A DNA stretch of 64,000 bases from Takakia lepidozioides (taxonomy: Eukaryota; Streptophyta; Takakiopsida; Takakiales; Takakiaceae): positions 38,750,001 through 38,814,000 of the forward strand of contig CM060731.1 in NCBI GenBank assembly GCA_030704615.1, written 5' to 3'. A model generated the notes under the pieces. That model was given only the letters and a program-made list of their open reading frames with translations, did not search any database and was not told the origin of the DNA. This document shows, piece after piece, positions 32,801 to 46,700 of this stretch. Within the stretch, counting starts at the first letter, position 1, and each line of letters starts with the position of its first letter. A program made the translations under genes and the position numbers.

Positions 32801-34314
32801 GAAGTGCAGTAAGTTTGCTCCATACTTTGTAACTACTTTGATCACATGTAGTAGAGTACGCAATTTGGATACAGTATGGTAGTGCATATCATATGCTGAA
32901 CTACATGTTGCTGATCACGCTCATCAAACTAACTCATAATTCCGAAATTGTGTAGAAGTACCTTATAATGGTTTGCATATGACTCCCTTGGGAGGGTAGG
33001 TGAGAGGTGTGCATTCCTAAATAGCGAGGTGTAACATGTATCAAAATGGATATTTGGTAAATGGTTGTATTTCATCTTGAATCTTGTTCAAACTAAGTTT
33101 GTATTGAATTTTGAGATGCAAGTAGGCTTGACCGTTCCTTTGGACAAGCTGCTGGACATACTAATAGCCCTTTCGCAACCTGTATTACAGGAAATGTTTG
33201 AATTATGTAGGTGATGGAAGTTTTAGGTGGACAGATGGTAACAATGGTACAATTTGGGTAATGATGTGTAGCCTACCTTCCTGCGATAGCAATGGTGGGC
33301 ATGTATTTGGCTTAAATGAACAGCAGGGCTCCGACCTCTGACATTGATCAGTCAAATTTAATGCTTTGTGTTTCAAGAATCAAACTCAACTTTTCCACTA
33401 CCAACCAAGTCCATATTTGAGGATTGAGATTATTCAACACTTCATCTGCCACAATATGCCTGGTATCAGTTGGGGGTGGTATCAAGTTGCCAAAGCTGAA
33501 GGCAATAGTTGTTGTGGATTAGCTTGGAAGTAGTGACCATGGTATGAAAGAAATAGACCAATGAATAACTCCTTGGTGTAGCACCAAAATTGTGGGGAGG
33601 CAGTGAGTTTTCAGTCCTTTGTGGATGTATTTGTGTCCGTAGTATCTGTATTCTTTCTAGAGAATGCTTTCTTTGGGGATCTGGCACTTCAGATGATCTG
33701 TTGCAAAAACGCAATTTATTTCTGAAGACTGTCATTCAGATTTCTCCGACACCAAACTCCTCTATGAACTAGCTAATTAGTAACCAACTCCAGTAAGAGT
33801 AGCCAGTTGACGAAGACAAGAAATCTAAGACTTCACAGTACTTCCCTTCCATTCTCTTGCTATCATATCTCTTCCCACCCATAAGGGCTGAAATCAGTTT
33901 TGTGGGACTCTGTTTGTGGTGGTCTAGTCAGATGTTTGGTGAAAATCTAATGGAACCAACCTGGCCCAAGTCTCGCGAAAAACATCCAATGTTTGTCTTC
34001 AACAACAGTTGCAAATATGAGATCATAATAGTTCTTTGTGAGTAACACTTCCATTGAGTACAGAAGAAGGTAAGACATTTACTTTATTTGCTGTTCCCAC
34101 AATGAAATACTCTCACAACATCATCTTCAGATTCAATAGCATGCTCTCTACTAACAGTACAATATGAATAGTTCATAACAATTCTCTGGACTCCAGGCAA
34201 GCTTGTTCTCAGTAGTTCTTTGGCTCCCACCATCTTTGGCTCTCAGTAGTATCTTTGTCTCTCACGGTGGCTAACATCAAACGCCACACTGCAGTAAGAG
34301 AGCAAATACGTGAA
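32801..34314. other. No gene seen; may include the 3' untranslated region of the giant gene
   Basis: Only short chance frames. The part next to 34314 would be the 3' untranslated region of the minus-strand gene. I could not fix a polyadenylation site. Confidence 0.4.
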
Positions 34315-34755
34315 TCAGGCGCATGGGGCTGCTGCTTCCTCTCCCTCGTGCAAGATGTTGTCCATGATGGAAACATCCGAGTGTCTTGTCACACCGTTCT
34401 GACACTCGATGTCTATTGCTGCGCGTGCTCCTTTTTCTGTGGAAAACTGTGCATCGACAATTGGTCCCAGGGCACCCATGCTTGGCAGTTCAACTGGATG
34501 GTTACCTTCGGCATGCTCGAGGATCACAGGGGGAACACTATCTCTGTAGCTGGCAATGGTTTCCCGAAATATTTCCTCCAATGATCTAGGAACAGAGTCA
34601 GTTTTCACTGGGTCACCTTTCTCAGTGAACTTCCAGGGGAGTATAGATACATGGTCCTGTTCGATGGGAATACCTTCTTCAGGTGCCACTATCAACTCTG
34701 AAACTCCATCAATGTGCTCTTTTGGAGTTGTTGGCGCGTTGGCCACTTCGAAATC
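34315..34755 (-). CDS. Giant gene, last exon
   Basis: 441 bp, 146 codons plus the stop TGA at 34317-34315. Its acceptor is TTCGCAG|GAT, which keeps phase 0 with the donor at 34923. The protein text is unique and non-repetitive: DFEVANAPTTPKEHIDGV at the start, RSLEEIFRETIASYRDS in the middle, HEGEEAAAPCA at the end. An alternative start at ATG 34782 is possible if the exon were a separate gene, but phase agreement favours splicing. Confidence 0.6.
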   Translation of the reverse strand, partial: DFEVANAPTTPKEHIDGVSELIVAPEEGIPIEQDHVSILPWKFTEKGDPVKTDSVPRSLEEIFRETIASYRDSVPPVILEHAEGNHPVELPSMGALGPIVDAQFSTEKGARAAIDIECQNGVTRHSDVSIMDNILHEGEEAAAPCA

Positions 34756-37700
34756 CTGCGAAGTGCCACCTTCTTTAGTCATTCTTTAAGTAAAGATGAG
34801 CTCTTTTAGTCAGTTTTTCTCAATCATGATCGGCTTATGTATATCATAAACCTCGGAGAGATTAGCTAATATGAGTAAGTAGCGACGGATGGATGCAGAG
34901 TAACAATGTGGACTTGCATTACCTGCACATCGTCAATCTCGCATGCTTCTCTTGAGCTTTCAATTAGGGGACCCCGAATGAAGAGAATTTCTGGACTCGT
35001 GCATATGGCCCCATCTTTCTGAGTCTCTTCGAGAGACGTCACACTTGACATTACGCTCCATGCATTGTTTTCTGCATTTGGACCTTCCCCTGTCGGTTTT
35101 ACTCTTGTGGTAGGTGCTTCAGGCATCTCTTCTGTCTGGGTTGCTGCATCCTTGTATTTCACCACCTTCGCAACGCTATATGGTGTTACTTCGTTCTCAC
35201 CTGATATGTACCAATTAAACAATTTCATGGGGTCACGATTAACTCAGTTGAAAGTCCATGAACATGCTGGATAGGCGTATTCTAGGTTAAAACTGAAGGA
35301 CAATGTCATGGGAAGTACAAAATCTACGCAAATGTTATATTTTTGCCAAATTTTGCTGTACCTGTTGTAATTGCAGACGCCACCATCTCTGGCTCCTTGA
35401 ATAAACGAGCATAGAGTTCACATCTTGTCTCCAAACAGGCTACCTTGGACGCTTGTATGGGTGTAATTATTGTTGTTCTCTCATTCCACTTTCCCTCAAG
35501 TTCGTGAAGGTCCAGCTGAGGTGCTTCGTTGTTCTTCATAGTGTCGTCTTCTAGCTCATGAGCTAGCTCATTCTGCGTTCCTTTTGTACACTGTTTCTCA
35601 GCTTCAAGAGTGGATGTGATATCCACAACATCAATTGTTGACTCACTCCCATTCTCCTCGAGTTCTTTGAGTGTGTCATCTCCCTGCACAATTATTGCTT
35701 TCGCATCTGAATCTGATCCAATCTTCATTGGCTCTGTAGGCGTCTCAGCTGTATCGGTTGTCTGGAAAGGAACCGTTTCTAAGTGTATCTCTTTCCATGC
35801 AAAACCTTCCGGATCCAGTTCCCTCGTTTCCTCAATGTTAGTTGCAGTCTCAATCTGTTTCTCAAGTGTTTCAATTGCCATTTCCCTTGGTGATTCCTCA
35901 ACATTCATTGCGACTTTTGTTGGCTCCAACATGAACTCCTTGCCTGCATCCTGGCAGTCCAATTGCTTTGGTGTTTCCTCTGCCTCAATGGTGATTTTAC
36001 TCAGCTCTTTCATACTGATTTCACTTGCCTGGATAGGCAGCTCTTCAACTGAGGTTCCTGAAGTAGTATCTCCAGTAGAAGCAAGACTAGCTGCAACACT
36101 GGCTGCCTCCAAACCAACCACTTGAGATATAGTCCAAAATCTCCTTAAAAATGTTTTTGTTTTTTTCTTCTCTTCATGTCTCTTGAGCTCCACCTTCTTA
36201 GGAATTGTTGTGCGTTCAGTTTCCTCAACACCAGAACCAATATGATGAAATGGAGAATCCACAACCACATAGTCTTGATCTAGACTCGTCGCAAGATCTC
36301 TCGTACCAACACCAAACTCCTCCATCAAGTTAGCCGTAGCAATCTCACCCTTCAACTTCTCTACTTTCGTCATGGGTTCCTCTTCCAATCCCGTGGCAAG
36401 CTTGGTGACGTCTAGTGTTGCGGTCTCGGCGTCTTCATGAGCAGGTGCAACCGGGGCCTCGGCAACAGCGCCGGGTGCCGGCTCTCCGGCCTCAGCTAGT
36501 ACATCCTCCTCTGCAATTGGCGTCACTTCAGGCTCCAGCACGTCCTTTGCTTCTTCCTGCAATGGCACTTCAAGTTTTGTGGGCTCCTCCTCGGCAGCAA
36601 CACTAGCAAGGGGCTCTGTGTATGGTGCAGCCTCGACAGGTGGCTCCTCTTGATCTACGGCAGCAATTGTTAGAGCGGCCCCCTCCACGGCAGCCTCCGC
36701 TTCATCGTGAACATCGGGTGCAAATGCCTTGGGCTGGAGATCCCTTGGTAATTCGGGTTCGTCGAGTGCTGCAACTGCAGCCTCTTGTTGCGCAATGGGT
36801 TCCTCCTCCACGAGGGCAACCTCCCTCTTGGCTACCAGCTCTGCAAGAGCTTCAAGCTCGAGGTCCCTTGCTTCTTCATGGACAGGTGCAACCGGCTCTT
36901 CCTCCAACTTGGCATCATGATCCTCAACTGGTTCAATAATATCGGGGGTGGCAGCTGCTTCATCCTCCGCTGGGACTGGATCAGCGGGAGGCGATGGTTC
37001 ATCAACCTCCTTGACCAGCTCCTTCTCCTCTGACTCTGGCGGCGCAAGTACATTAGTGACCTCCAGCTCGGGTTCTTCGCGGGGTTCAACGGCGGTCTCC
37101 TCATCAATAGCGGCAGGCAGGGCAAGCTCCGTCTCCTTCTCGAGAGCAAGTTCAAGTTCAGGCTCAAGCTCCTTTGGTTCAGCTTCCAAGGCTTGCTCAA
37201 CTGGTTCCTCCTCCACGGGGGCTGGTTCCCTCTCCGCTACTAGCTCTGCAAGCGCTTCGGGCTCAAGGTCCCTTGCTTCTTCATGGGCAGGTGCAACAGG
37301 CTCTTCCTCCAACTTGGAATCATGATCCTCAACCGGTTCAACAATATTGGGGGTGACAGCTGCTTCCTCCTCCGCCGGAACAAAATCATCGGGAGGCGAT
37401 GGTTCAGCAACCTCCTCGACCAGCTCCTTCTCCTCAACAATATTATTAGGGGTGGCAGCTACTTCCTCCTCTGCCGGGACTAGATCAGGAACAGGCGATG
37501 GTTCACCAACCTCCTTGACCAGCTCCTTCTCCTCGGACTCTGGCCGTGCAACTACATCAGTGACCTCCAACTCAGGTTCTTCCGGTTCAACGGCGGCCTC
37601 CTCAACAGCGGCAAACGTCGCAGGCTCCAGCTTCTTCTCGGGAGCAAGTTCAAGTTCAGGCTCAAGCTCCTTTGGATCGGGTTCCGGGGCTTGCTCAACC

Positions 37701-40700
37701 AGTTCTTCCTCCACGAGGGCTGGTTCCCTCTCCGCTACCAGCTCTGCAAGCACTTCAGGCTCGAGGTCCCTTGCTTCATCATGGACAGGTGCAACCAGCT
37801 CTTCCTCAAGCTTGGCATCATGATCCTCAACTGGTTCAAGAATATCGGGGGTGGCAGTGGCTTCCTCCTCCTCCGGGTTTAGATCAGCTGGAGGTGAACA
37901 TGGTTCAGCAACCTTCTCGACCAACATTTTCTCCTCAGCCTCTGGGAGCGCAACTACATCACTTACCTCTGTCTCAGGTTCTTGGTGTTCAACGGCAGCC
38001 TCCTTTGGTTCAGCTTCCGGGGCTTGCTCAACTGGTTCCTCCTCCACGGGGGCTGGTTCCCTCTCCGCTACCAACCCTCCAAGCACTTGAGGCTGGAGGT
38101 CCCTTGCTTCTTCATGGACAGTTGCAACAGGCTCTTCCTCCAACTTAGCATCACGATCCTCAACCGGTTCAACAATATCGGGGGCGGTAGGCGCTTCCTC
38201 CTCCTCCGGAACTAGATCAGCGGGAGGCGATGGTTTAGCAACCTCCTCGACGAGCTCCTTTTCCTCGGCCTCTGGCGGCGCTATGACCTCACTTACCTCC
38301 GGCTCGGGTTCTTCTGGTTCAACGACGGCCTCCTCAACAACAGCAAGCGACGCAGGCTCTCTCTCCTTCTCAGGAGCAAGTTCAAGTTTAGGCTCAAGCT
38401 CCTTTGGGTCAGCTTCCGGGGCTTCCTCAACCGGTTCCTCCTCCATGGGGGCTGGTTCCCTCCCCGCTACCAGCTCTGCAAGCGCTTCAGGCTCGAGCTC
38501 CCTTGCTTCTTCATGGACAGGTGCATTGGGCTCTTCTTCCAACTTGGCATCCTGATCCTCAACCGGTTCAACAATTTCGGGGGTGGTAGCTGCTCCCTCC
38601 TCCGCCGGAACAAGATTAGCGGGAGGCGATGGTTCAGCAACCTCCTCCACCAGCTCTTTTTCCTCGGCCTCTGGGGGTGCAAGTACATCAGTGATCTTTG
38701 GTTCGGGTTCTTCGGGTTCAACGGCGGCCTCTTCGATAGTGGAAGGTGGCGCAGGCTCTGCTACCAGCTCTGCAAGCGCTTCAGGGTCGAGGTCCCTAGC
38801 TTCTTCATGGACAGGTGAATTAGGCTCTTCCTCCAACATGGCATCATAATCTTGAACCGGTTCAACTATACCGGGGGTGGCAGTTGCTTCCTCCTCCGCC
38901 GGGACTAGATCAGCGGGAGGCAATGGTTCAGCAACCTCCTCGACCAGCTCCTTCTTCTCGGCCTCTAGCGGCGCAACTACATCAGTTACATCATCAAGTA
39001 TATCAGCGACCTCCGGCTCGGGTTCTTCTAGTTCAATGGCGGCCTCCTCAACAGCAGCAGACGACTCTCTCCCCTTCTCGGGAGCAAGTTCAAGTTCAGG
39101 CTCAAGCTCCTTTGGTTTAGCTTCCGGGGCTTCCTCAACCGGTTCCTCCTCCACGGGGGCTGGTTCCGTCTCCACTACCAACTTTGCAAGCGCTTCAGGC
39201 TCGAGGTCCCTTTCTTCTTCATGGACATGTGCAACGGGCTCTTCTTCCAACTTGGCATCATAATCCTCAATCGGTTCAAAAATATCAGGGGTGGCAGGCA
39301 CTGCTTCCTCCTCCGCCGGGACTAGATCAGCGGGTGGAAATGGTTCAGCAACCTCCTCGACGAGCTCCTTCTCCTCAACCTCTGGCGACGCTATTACCTC
39401 ACTTACTTCCGGCTCGGGTTCATCCGGTTCAACGGCGGCCTCCTCAACAACGGTAGGTAGCGCAGGCTCGGTCTCCTTCTCGGGAGCAAGTTCAAGTTCA
39501 GGCTCAAGTTTCTTTGGCTCAGCTTCGAGGGCCTGCTCAACCGGTTCCTCGTCCACGGGGGCTGGCTTCCTCTCCGCTACCAGCTTTGCAAGCGCTCGAT
39601 CGGGCTTGAGGTCCCTTGCTTCTTCATGGACAGGTGCAACAGGCTCTTCCTCCAACTTGGCATCATGATCCTTAACCAGTTCAACAATATCGGGGGTGGC
39701 AGGCGCTTCCTCCTCCTCCGGAACTAGATACGCAGGAGGTGATGGTTCAGCAACCTCCGCGACGAGCTCCTTTTCCTCGGCCTCTGGCAGCGCTATTACC
39801 TCACTTACCTCCGGCACGGGTTCTTCCGGTTCGACGACGACCTCCTCAACAGCGGCACGCAGCGCAGGCTCGGTGTCCTTCTCAGGAGCAAGTTCAAGTT
39901 CAGGCTCAAGCTCCTTTGGTTCAGATTCCGAAGCTTCCTCAACCCATTCCTCCTCCACGGGGGCTGGTTCCCTCTTCGCTCCCAGCTCTGCAAGCGCTTC
40001 AGGCTCGAGGTCCCTTGCTTCTTCATGGACAGGTGCAACCAGCTCTCCTTCCAACTTGGCATCATGATCCTCAATCGGTTCAACAATATCGGGGGTGGCA
40101 GGCAGTGCTTCCTCCGCCGGTACTAGATCAGCGGGTGGCAATGGTTCAGCAACCTCCTCGACCAGCTCCTTCTCCTCGGCCTCTTGGGGCGCTATTACCT
40201 CACTTACCTCCGGCTCAGGTTCTACTGGTTCGATGGCGGCCTCCTCAACAGCGGCAGGCAGCGCAGGCTCGGTCTCTTTCTCGGGAGCAAGTTCAAGTTC
40301 AGGGTCAAGCTCCTTTGGTTCACATTCCGGGGCTTCCTCATCCGGTTCCTCCTCCACGGGGGCTGGTTCCCTTTCCGCTACCAGCTCTGCAAGCGCTTCA
40401 CGCTCGAGGTCCCTTGCTTCTGCATGGACAGGTGCAATGGGCTCTTCTTCCAACTTGGCATCATGATCCTCAATAATATCGGGGGTGGCAGGCGCTGCTT
40501 CCTCCTCCGCTGGGACTAGATCAGCGGGTGGCAATGGTTCAGCAACCTCCTCGACCAGCTCCTTCTCCTCGGCTTCTGGTGGCGCTATTACCTCACTTAC
40601 CTCGGGCTTGGGTTCTTCCAGTTCCACGACGGCCTGCTCAACAGCGGCAGGCAGCGCAGGCTCGGTGTCCTTCTCGGGAGCAAGTTCAAGTTCAGGCTCA

Positions 40701-43700
40701 AGCTCCTTTGGTTCAGATTCCGGGGGTTCCTCAACCCGTTCCTCCTCCACGGGGGTTGGATCCCTCTCCGCTACGAGCTCTGCAAGCGCTTCAGGCTCGA
40801 GGTCCCTTGCTTCTTCATGTACAGGTGCAACGGGCTCTTCTTCCAACTTCGCATCATGAAACTCAATAATATCGGGGGTGGCAAGCGCTGCTTCCTCCTC
40901 CGCCGGGATAAGATCAGCGGGTGGCAATGGTTCCGCGACCTCCTCGACCAGCTCCTTCGCCTCGGCCTCTGGCGGCGCTATTACCTCACTTACCTCCGGC
41001 TCTGGTTCTTCAAGTTCCACGACGGCTTGCTCAATAGTGGCAGGCAGCGCAGGCTCGGTCTCCTTCTCGGGAGCAAGTTCAAGTTCAGGCTCAAGCTCCT
41101 TTGGTTCAGATTCCAGGGCTTCCGCAACCGGTTCCACCTCCATGGGGGCTGGTTCCCTCTCCGCTACCAGCTCTGCAAGCGCTTCACGCTCGAGGTCCCT
41201 TGCTTCTTCATGGAGAGGTGCAACGGGCTCTTCTTCCAACATGGCATCCAGATCCTCAACAATGTCGGGTGTGGCAGGCGCTCCTCCCTCCTCCGCCGGG
41301 ACTAGATCAGCGGGTGGAAATGGTTCGGCAATCTCCTCATTCAGCTCGTTCTCCTTGGTTTCTGGCAGCGCTATTACCTCACTTACCTCCGGCTCGGGTT
41401 CTTCCCGTTCAACGACGGCCTCCTCAACAGCGGCAGGCAGCGCAGGCTCGGTCTCCTTCTCGGGAGCAAGTTCAAGTTCGGGCTCAACCTCCTTTGGTTC
41501 AGATTCCGGGGGTTCCTCCTCCACGGGGGCTGGTTCCGTCTCCGCTACCAGCTCTGCAAGTGCTTCCGGCTTGAGGTCCCTTGCTTCTTCATGAACAGGT
41601 GCAACGGGCTCTTCTTCCAACTTGGCATCATGATCCTCAATAATATCGGGGGTGACAGGCGCTGCTTCCTCCTCCGCCGGGATTAGATCAGCGGGTGGCA
41701 ATGGTTCAGCACCCTCCTCGACCAGCTCCTTCTCCTCGGCCTCTGGCGGTGCTATTACCTCACTTACCTCCGGCTGGGGTTCTTCCGGTTCCACGACGGC
41801 CTGATCAACAGCGGCAGGCAGCGCAGGCTCGGTCTCCTTCTCAAGAGCAAGTTCAAGTTCAGACTCAAGCTCCTTTGGTTCAGCTTCCGAGGCTTGCGCA
41901 TCCAGTTCCTCCTCCATGGGGGCTGGTTCCCTCTCCGCTACCAGCTCTGCAAGCCCCTCAGGTTCGAGGTCCCTTGCTTCTTCATGGACAGGTGCAACCG
42001 CCTGTTCTTCCAACTTGGCATCATTCTCCTCAACAATATCGGGGGTGGCAGGCGCTGCTTCCTGCTCTGTCGGGACTAGATCAGCGGGTGGCAATGGTTC
42101 AGCAACCTCCTCGTCCAGCTCATTCTCCTCGGCCTCTGGCGGCGCTATTAACTCACTTACCTCCGGCTTGGGTTCTTCTAGTTCGACGGCGGCCTCCTCA
42201 GCAGCGGCATGCAGCGCTAGCTCTGTCTCCTTCTCGAGAGCAAGTTCAAGTTCAGGCTCAAGCTCCTTTGGTTCAGCTTCCGGGGCTTCCTTAACCGGTT
42301 CCTCCTCCACTGGGGCTGGTTCCCACTTTGCTACCAGTTCTGCAAGCGCTTCAGGCTCGAGGTCCCTTGCTTCTTCATGGACAGGTGCAACGGGCTCTTC
42401 TTCCAACTTGGCATCGTGATCCTCAACAATGTTGGGGGTGGCAGGTGGTGCTTCCTCCTCCACCGGGACTACATCAGCGGGTGGCAATGGTTCAGCAACC
42501 TCCTCGACCAGCTCCTTCTCGTTGGCCTCTGGCGGCGCTATTACCCACTTACCTTCGGCTCGGGTTTCATCGGTTCCACGGCGGCTCACAGCGGCATACA
42601 GCGCAGGCTCCGCCTCATTCTCGGGAGCAAGTTCAAGTTCAGGGTCAATCTCCTTTGGTTCAGATTCCAGGGCTTGCTCAACCGGTTCCTCCTCCACGGG
42701 TGCTGGTTCCCTGTGCGCTACTAGCTCTGCAAACGCTTCAGGCTCGAGGTCCCTTGCTTCTTCATGGACATGCGCAATGGGCTCTTCTTCCAAATTGGCA
42801 TCCTGATCCTCAACCGGTTTAACAATATCGGGGGTGGTAGGCGCTGCTTCCTCATCCGTGGCAACCTCTACAAGCTGCTCCTTTTCCACGGCCTTTGGAG
42901 GTGCAAGTACATCAGTGACCTCCGGCTCGGGTTCTTCGGGTTCAACGGCGGCTCCCTGAACAGCAGTAGGCAGCGCAAGCTCTGTGTGCTTCTCCGGAGC
43001 AAGATGTTCAAGTTCAGGGTCAAGCTCCTTTGGTTCATATTCCGGGGCTTCCTCAACTGTTTCCTCCTCCACGGGGGCTGGTTCCCTCTCCGCTACCAGC
43101 TCTGCAAGCGCTTCAGGCTGGAGGTCCCTTGCTTCTTCATGGACAGGTGCAACCGCCTGTTCTTCCAACTTGGCATCCTGAACCTCAACAATGTCGGGGT
43201 GGCAGGTGCTGCTGCCTCCTCCGCCGGAACTAGATCAGCGGGTGGCAATGGTTCAGCAACCTCCTCGACCAGCTCCTTCTCCTCGGCCTCTTGCGGCGCT
43301 ATTAACTCACTTACCTCCGGCTCGGGTTCTTCTGGTTCGACGGCGGCCTCCTCAACAGCGGCAGGCGACGCAGGCCTAGTCTCCTTCTCGGGAGCAAGTT
43401 GAAGTTCAGACTCAAGCTCCTTTGGTTCAGCTTCCGGGGCTTCCTCAACCGGTTCCTCCTCCACTGGGGCTGGTTCCCTCTCTGTTTCCAGTTGTGCAAT
43501 CGCTTTAGGCTTGAGGTCCCTTGCTTCTTCACGGACAGGTGCAACGGGCTCTTCTTCCAGCTTGGCATCGTGATCCTCAACAATGTCGGGGGTGGCAGGT
43601 GCTGCTTCCTCCTCCGCCGGGACTAGATCAGCGGGTGGCAATGGTTCATCAACCTCCTCGACCAGCTCCTTCACGTTGGCCTCTGGCGGCGCTTTTACCT

Positions 43701-46700
43701 CACTTACCTTTGGCTCGGGTTCATCGGATTCCACGGCGGCCTCCTCAACAACGGCATACAGCGCAGGCTCCGCCTCATTCTCTGGAGCAAGTTCAAGTTC
43801 AGGCTCAATCTCCTTTGGTTCAGATTCCAGGGCCTGCTCAACCAGTTCTTCATCCACAGGTGCTGGTTGCCTCTGCGCTACCAGCTCTGCAAACGCGTCA
43901 GCGAGGTCCCTTGCTTCTTCATGGACATGGTGCAACGGGCTCTCTCTTCCAAATTGGCATCCTGATCCTCAACCGGTTTAACAATATCGGGGGTGGCAGC
44001 GCTGTTCCTCCTCCTCCGCGCAACCTCTCAAGCTGCTCCTTTTCCTCGGCCTTTGGAGGTGCAAGTACATCATTGACCTCTGGCTCGGGTTCTTCGGGTT
44101 CAACGGCGGCCTCCTGAACAGCAGTAGGCGGCGCAAGCTCTGTGTCCTTCTCGGGAGCAAGATGTTCAAGTTCAGGGTCAAGCTCCTTTGGTTCATATTC
44201 AAGGGCTTCCTCAACCGGTTCCTCCTCCACGGGGGCTGGATCCCTCTCCGCTACCAGCTCTGCAAGCGCTTCAGGCTGGAGGTCCCTTGCTTCTTCATGG
44301 ACAGGTGCAACCGCCTGTTCTTCCAACTTGGCATCCTGAACCTCAACAATGTCGGGAGTGGCAGGCGCTGCTTCCTCCTCCTCCGCCGGGACTAGATCAG
44401 CGGTGGCAATGGTTCAGCAACCTCCTCGACCAGCTCCTTCTGGTTGGCCTCTGGCGGCGCTATTACCTCACTTACCTCTGGCTCGGGTTCATCGGGTTCA
44501 ACGGCGGCCTCGTCAACAGCGGCATACAGCGCAGGCTCCGCCTCATTCTCTGGAGCAAGTTCAAGTTCAGGGTCAATCTCCTTTGGTTCAGATTCCAGGG
44601 ATTGCTCATCCGGTTCCTCCTCCACGGGTGCTGGTTCCCTCTGCGCTACCAGCTCTGCAAACGCTTCAGGCTCGAGGTCCCTTGCTTCTTCATGGACAGG
44701 TGCAACGGGCTCTTCTTCCAAATTGGCATCTTGATCCTCAACCGGTTTCACAATATCGGGGGTGGCAGGCGCTGCTTCCTCCTCCGCGGCAACCTCTACA
44801 ACCTGTTCCTTTTCCTCAGCCTTTGGAGGTGCAAGTACATCAGTGACCTCCGGCTCGGGTTCTTCGGGTTCAACGGCGGCCTCCTCAACAGCAGTAGGCG
44901 GCGCAAGCTCTGTGTGCTTCTCCGGAGCAAGATGTTCAAGTTCAGGGTCAAGCTCCTTTTGGTTCATATTCCGGGGCTTCCTCAACTGGTTCCTCCTCCA
45001 CGGGGCTGGTTCCCTCTCCGCTACCAGCTCTGCAAGCGCTTCAGGCTGGAGGTCCCTTGCTTCTTCATGGACAGGTGCAACCGCCTGTTCTTCCAACTTG
45101 GCATCCTGAACCTCAACAATGTCGGGGGTGGTAGGCGCTGCTTCCTCCTCCGCCGGGACTAGATCAACGGGTGGCAATGGTTCAGCAACCTCCTCGACCA
45201 GCTCCTTCTCCTCGGCCTCTTGCGGCGCTATTAACCCACTTACCTCCGGCCCAGGTTCTTCTGGTTCGACGGCGGCCTCCTCAACAGCAGCAGGCGACGC
45301 AGGCCTAGTCTCCTTCTCGGGAGCAAGTTCAAGTTCAGACTCAAGCTCTTTGGGTCAGCTTCCGGGCTTCCCTCACCGTTCCTCCTCCACTGGGGCTGGT
45401 TCCCTCTCTGCCAGTTTTTTTGCAAGCGCTTCAGGCCTGAGGTCCCTTGCTTCTTCACGGACAGGTGCAACTGGCTCTTCTTCCAGCTTGGCATCATGAA
45501 CCTCAACAATGTAGGGGGTGGCAGGTGCGGCTTCCTCCTCCGCCGGTACTAGATTAGTGGGTGGCAATGGTTCAGCAACCTCCTCCACCAGCTCCTTCTC
45601 CTCGGCTTTTTGTGGCGCTATTAACTCACTTACCTCCGGTTCGGGTTCTTCTGGTTCGACGGCGGCCTCCTCAACAGCGGCAAGCGACGCAGACTCAGTC
45701 TCCTTCTCGGGAGCAAGTTCAAGTTCAGGGTGAAGCTCCTTTGGTTCAGCTTCCGGGGCTTCCTCAACCGGTTCCTCCTCCACTGGGGCTGGTTCCCTCT
45801 CTGCTACCTGTTCTGCATGCGCTTCAGGCCTGAGGTCCCTTGCTTCGTCACGGACAGGTGCAACGGGCTCTTCTTCCAACTTGGCATCGTGATCCTCAAC
45901 AATGTCGGGGGTGGCAGGTGCTGCTTCCTCCTCCGCCGGTACTAAATTAGTGGGTGGCAATGGTTCAGCAACCTCCTCGACCAGCTCCTTCTCCTCGGCC
46001 TTTTGGTGCGCTATTCCTCACTTACCTTGGTCTCGGGTTGTTCCGGTTTGACGGCGGCCTCCTGAATAGTGGCAGGCAGGGCAGGCTCGGTCTCCTTCTC
46101 GGGAGCAAGTGCAAGTTCAGGGTCAAGCTCCTTTGGTTCATATTCAGGGGGTTCCTGAACCGGTTCCTCCTCCACGGGGGCTGGTTCCCTGTCCGCTACA
46201 AGCAATGCAAGCGCTTCAGGCCCGAGGTCCCTTGCTTCTTCATAGACAGGTGCAACGGGCTCTTCTTCCAAATTGGCATCCTGATCCTCAAACGGATTAA
46301 CAATATCGGGGGTGGCAGGCGCTGCTTCCTCCTCCGCGGCAACCTCTACAACCTGTTCCTTTTCCTCGGCCTTTGGAGGTGCAAGTACATCAGTGACCTC
46401 CTCCGGCTCGGGTTCTTCGGGTTCAGCGGCAGCCTCCTCAACAACAGAAGGCGGCGCAAGCTCTGTGTCCTTCTCGGGAGCAAGATGTTCAAGTTCAGGG
46501 TCAAGCTCGTGTGGTTCATATTGCGGGGCATCCTCAACCGGTTCCTCCTCCACTGGGGCTGGTTCCCTCTCCACTACAGGCTCTGCAAGTGCTTCAGGCT
46601 CGAGGTCCCTTGCTTCTTCATGGACAGGTGCAACTGCCTGTTCTTCCAACTTGGCATCCTGAACCTCAACATTGTCGGGGGTGGCAGGCGCTGCTTCCTC

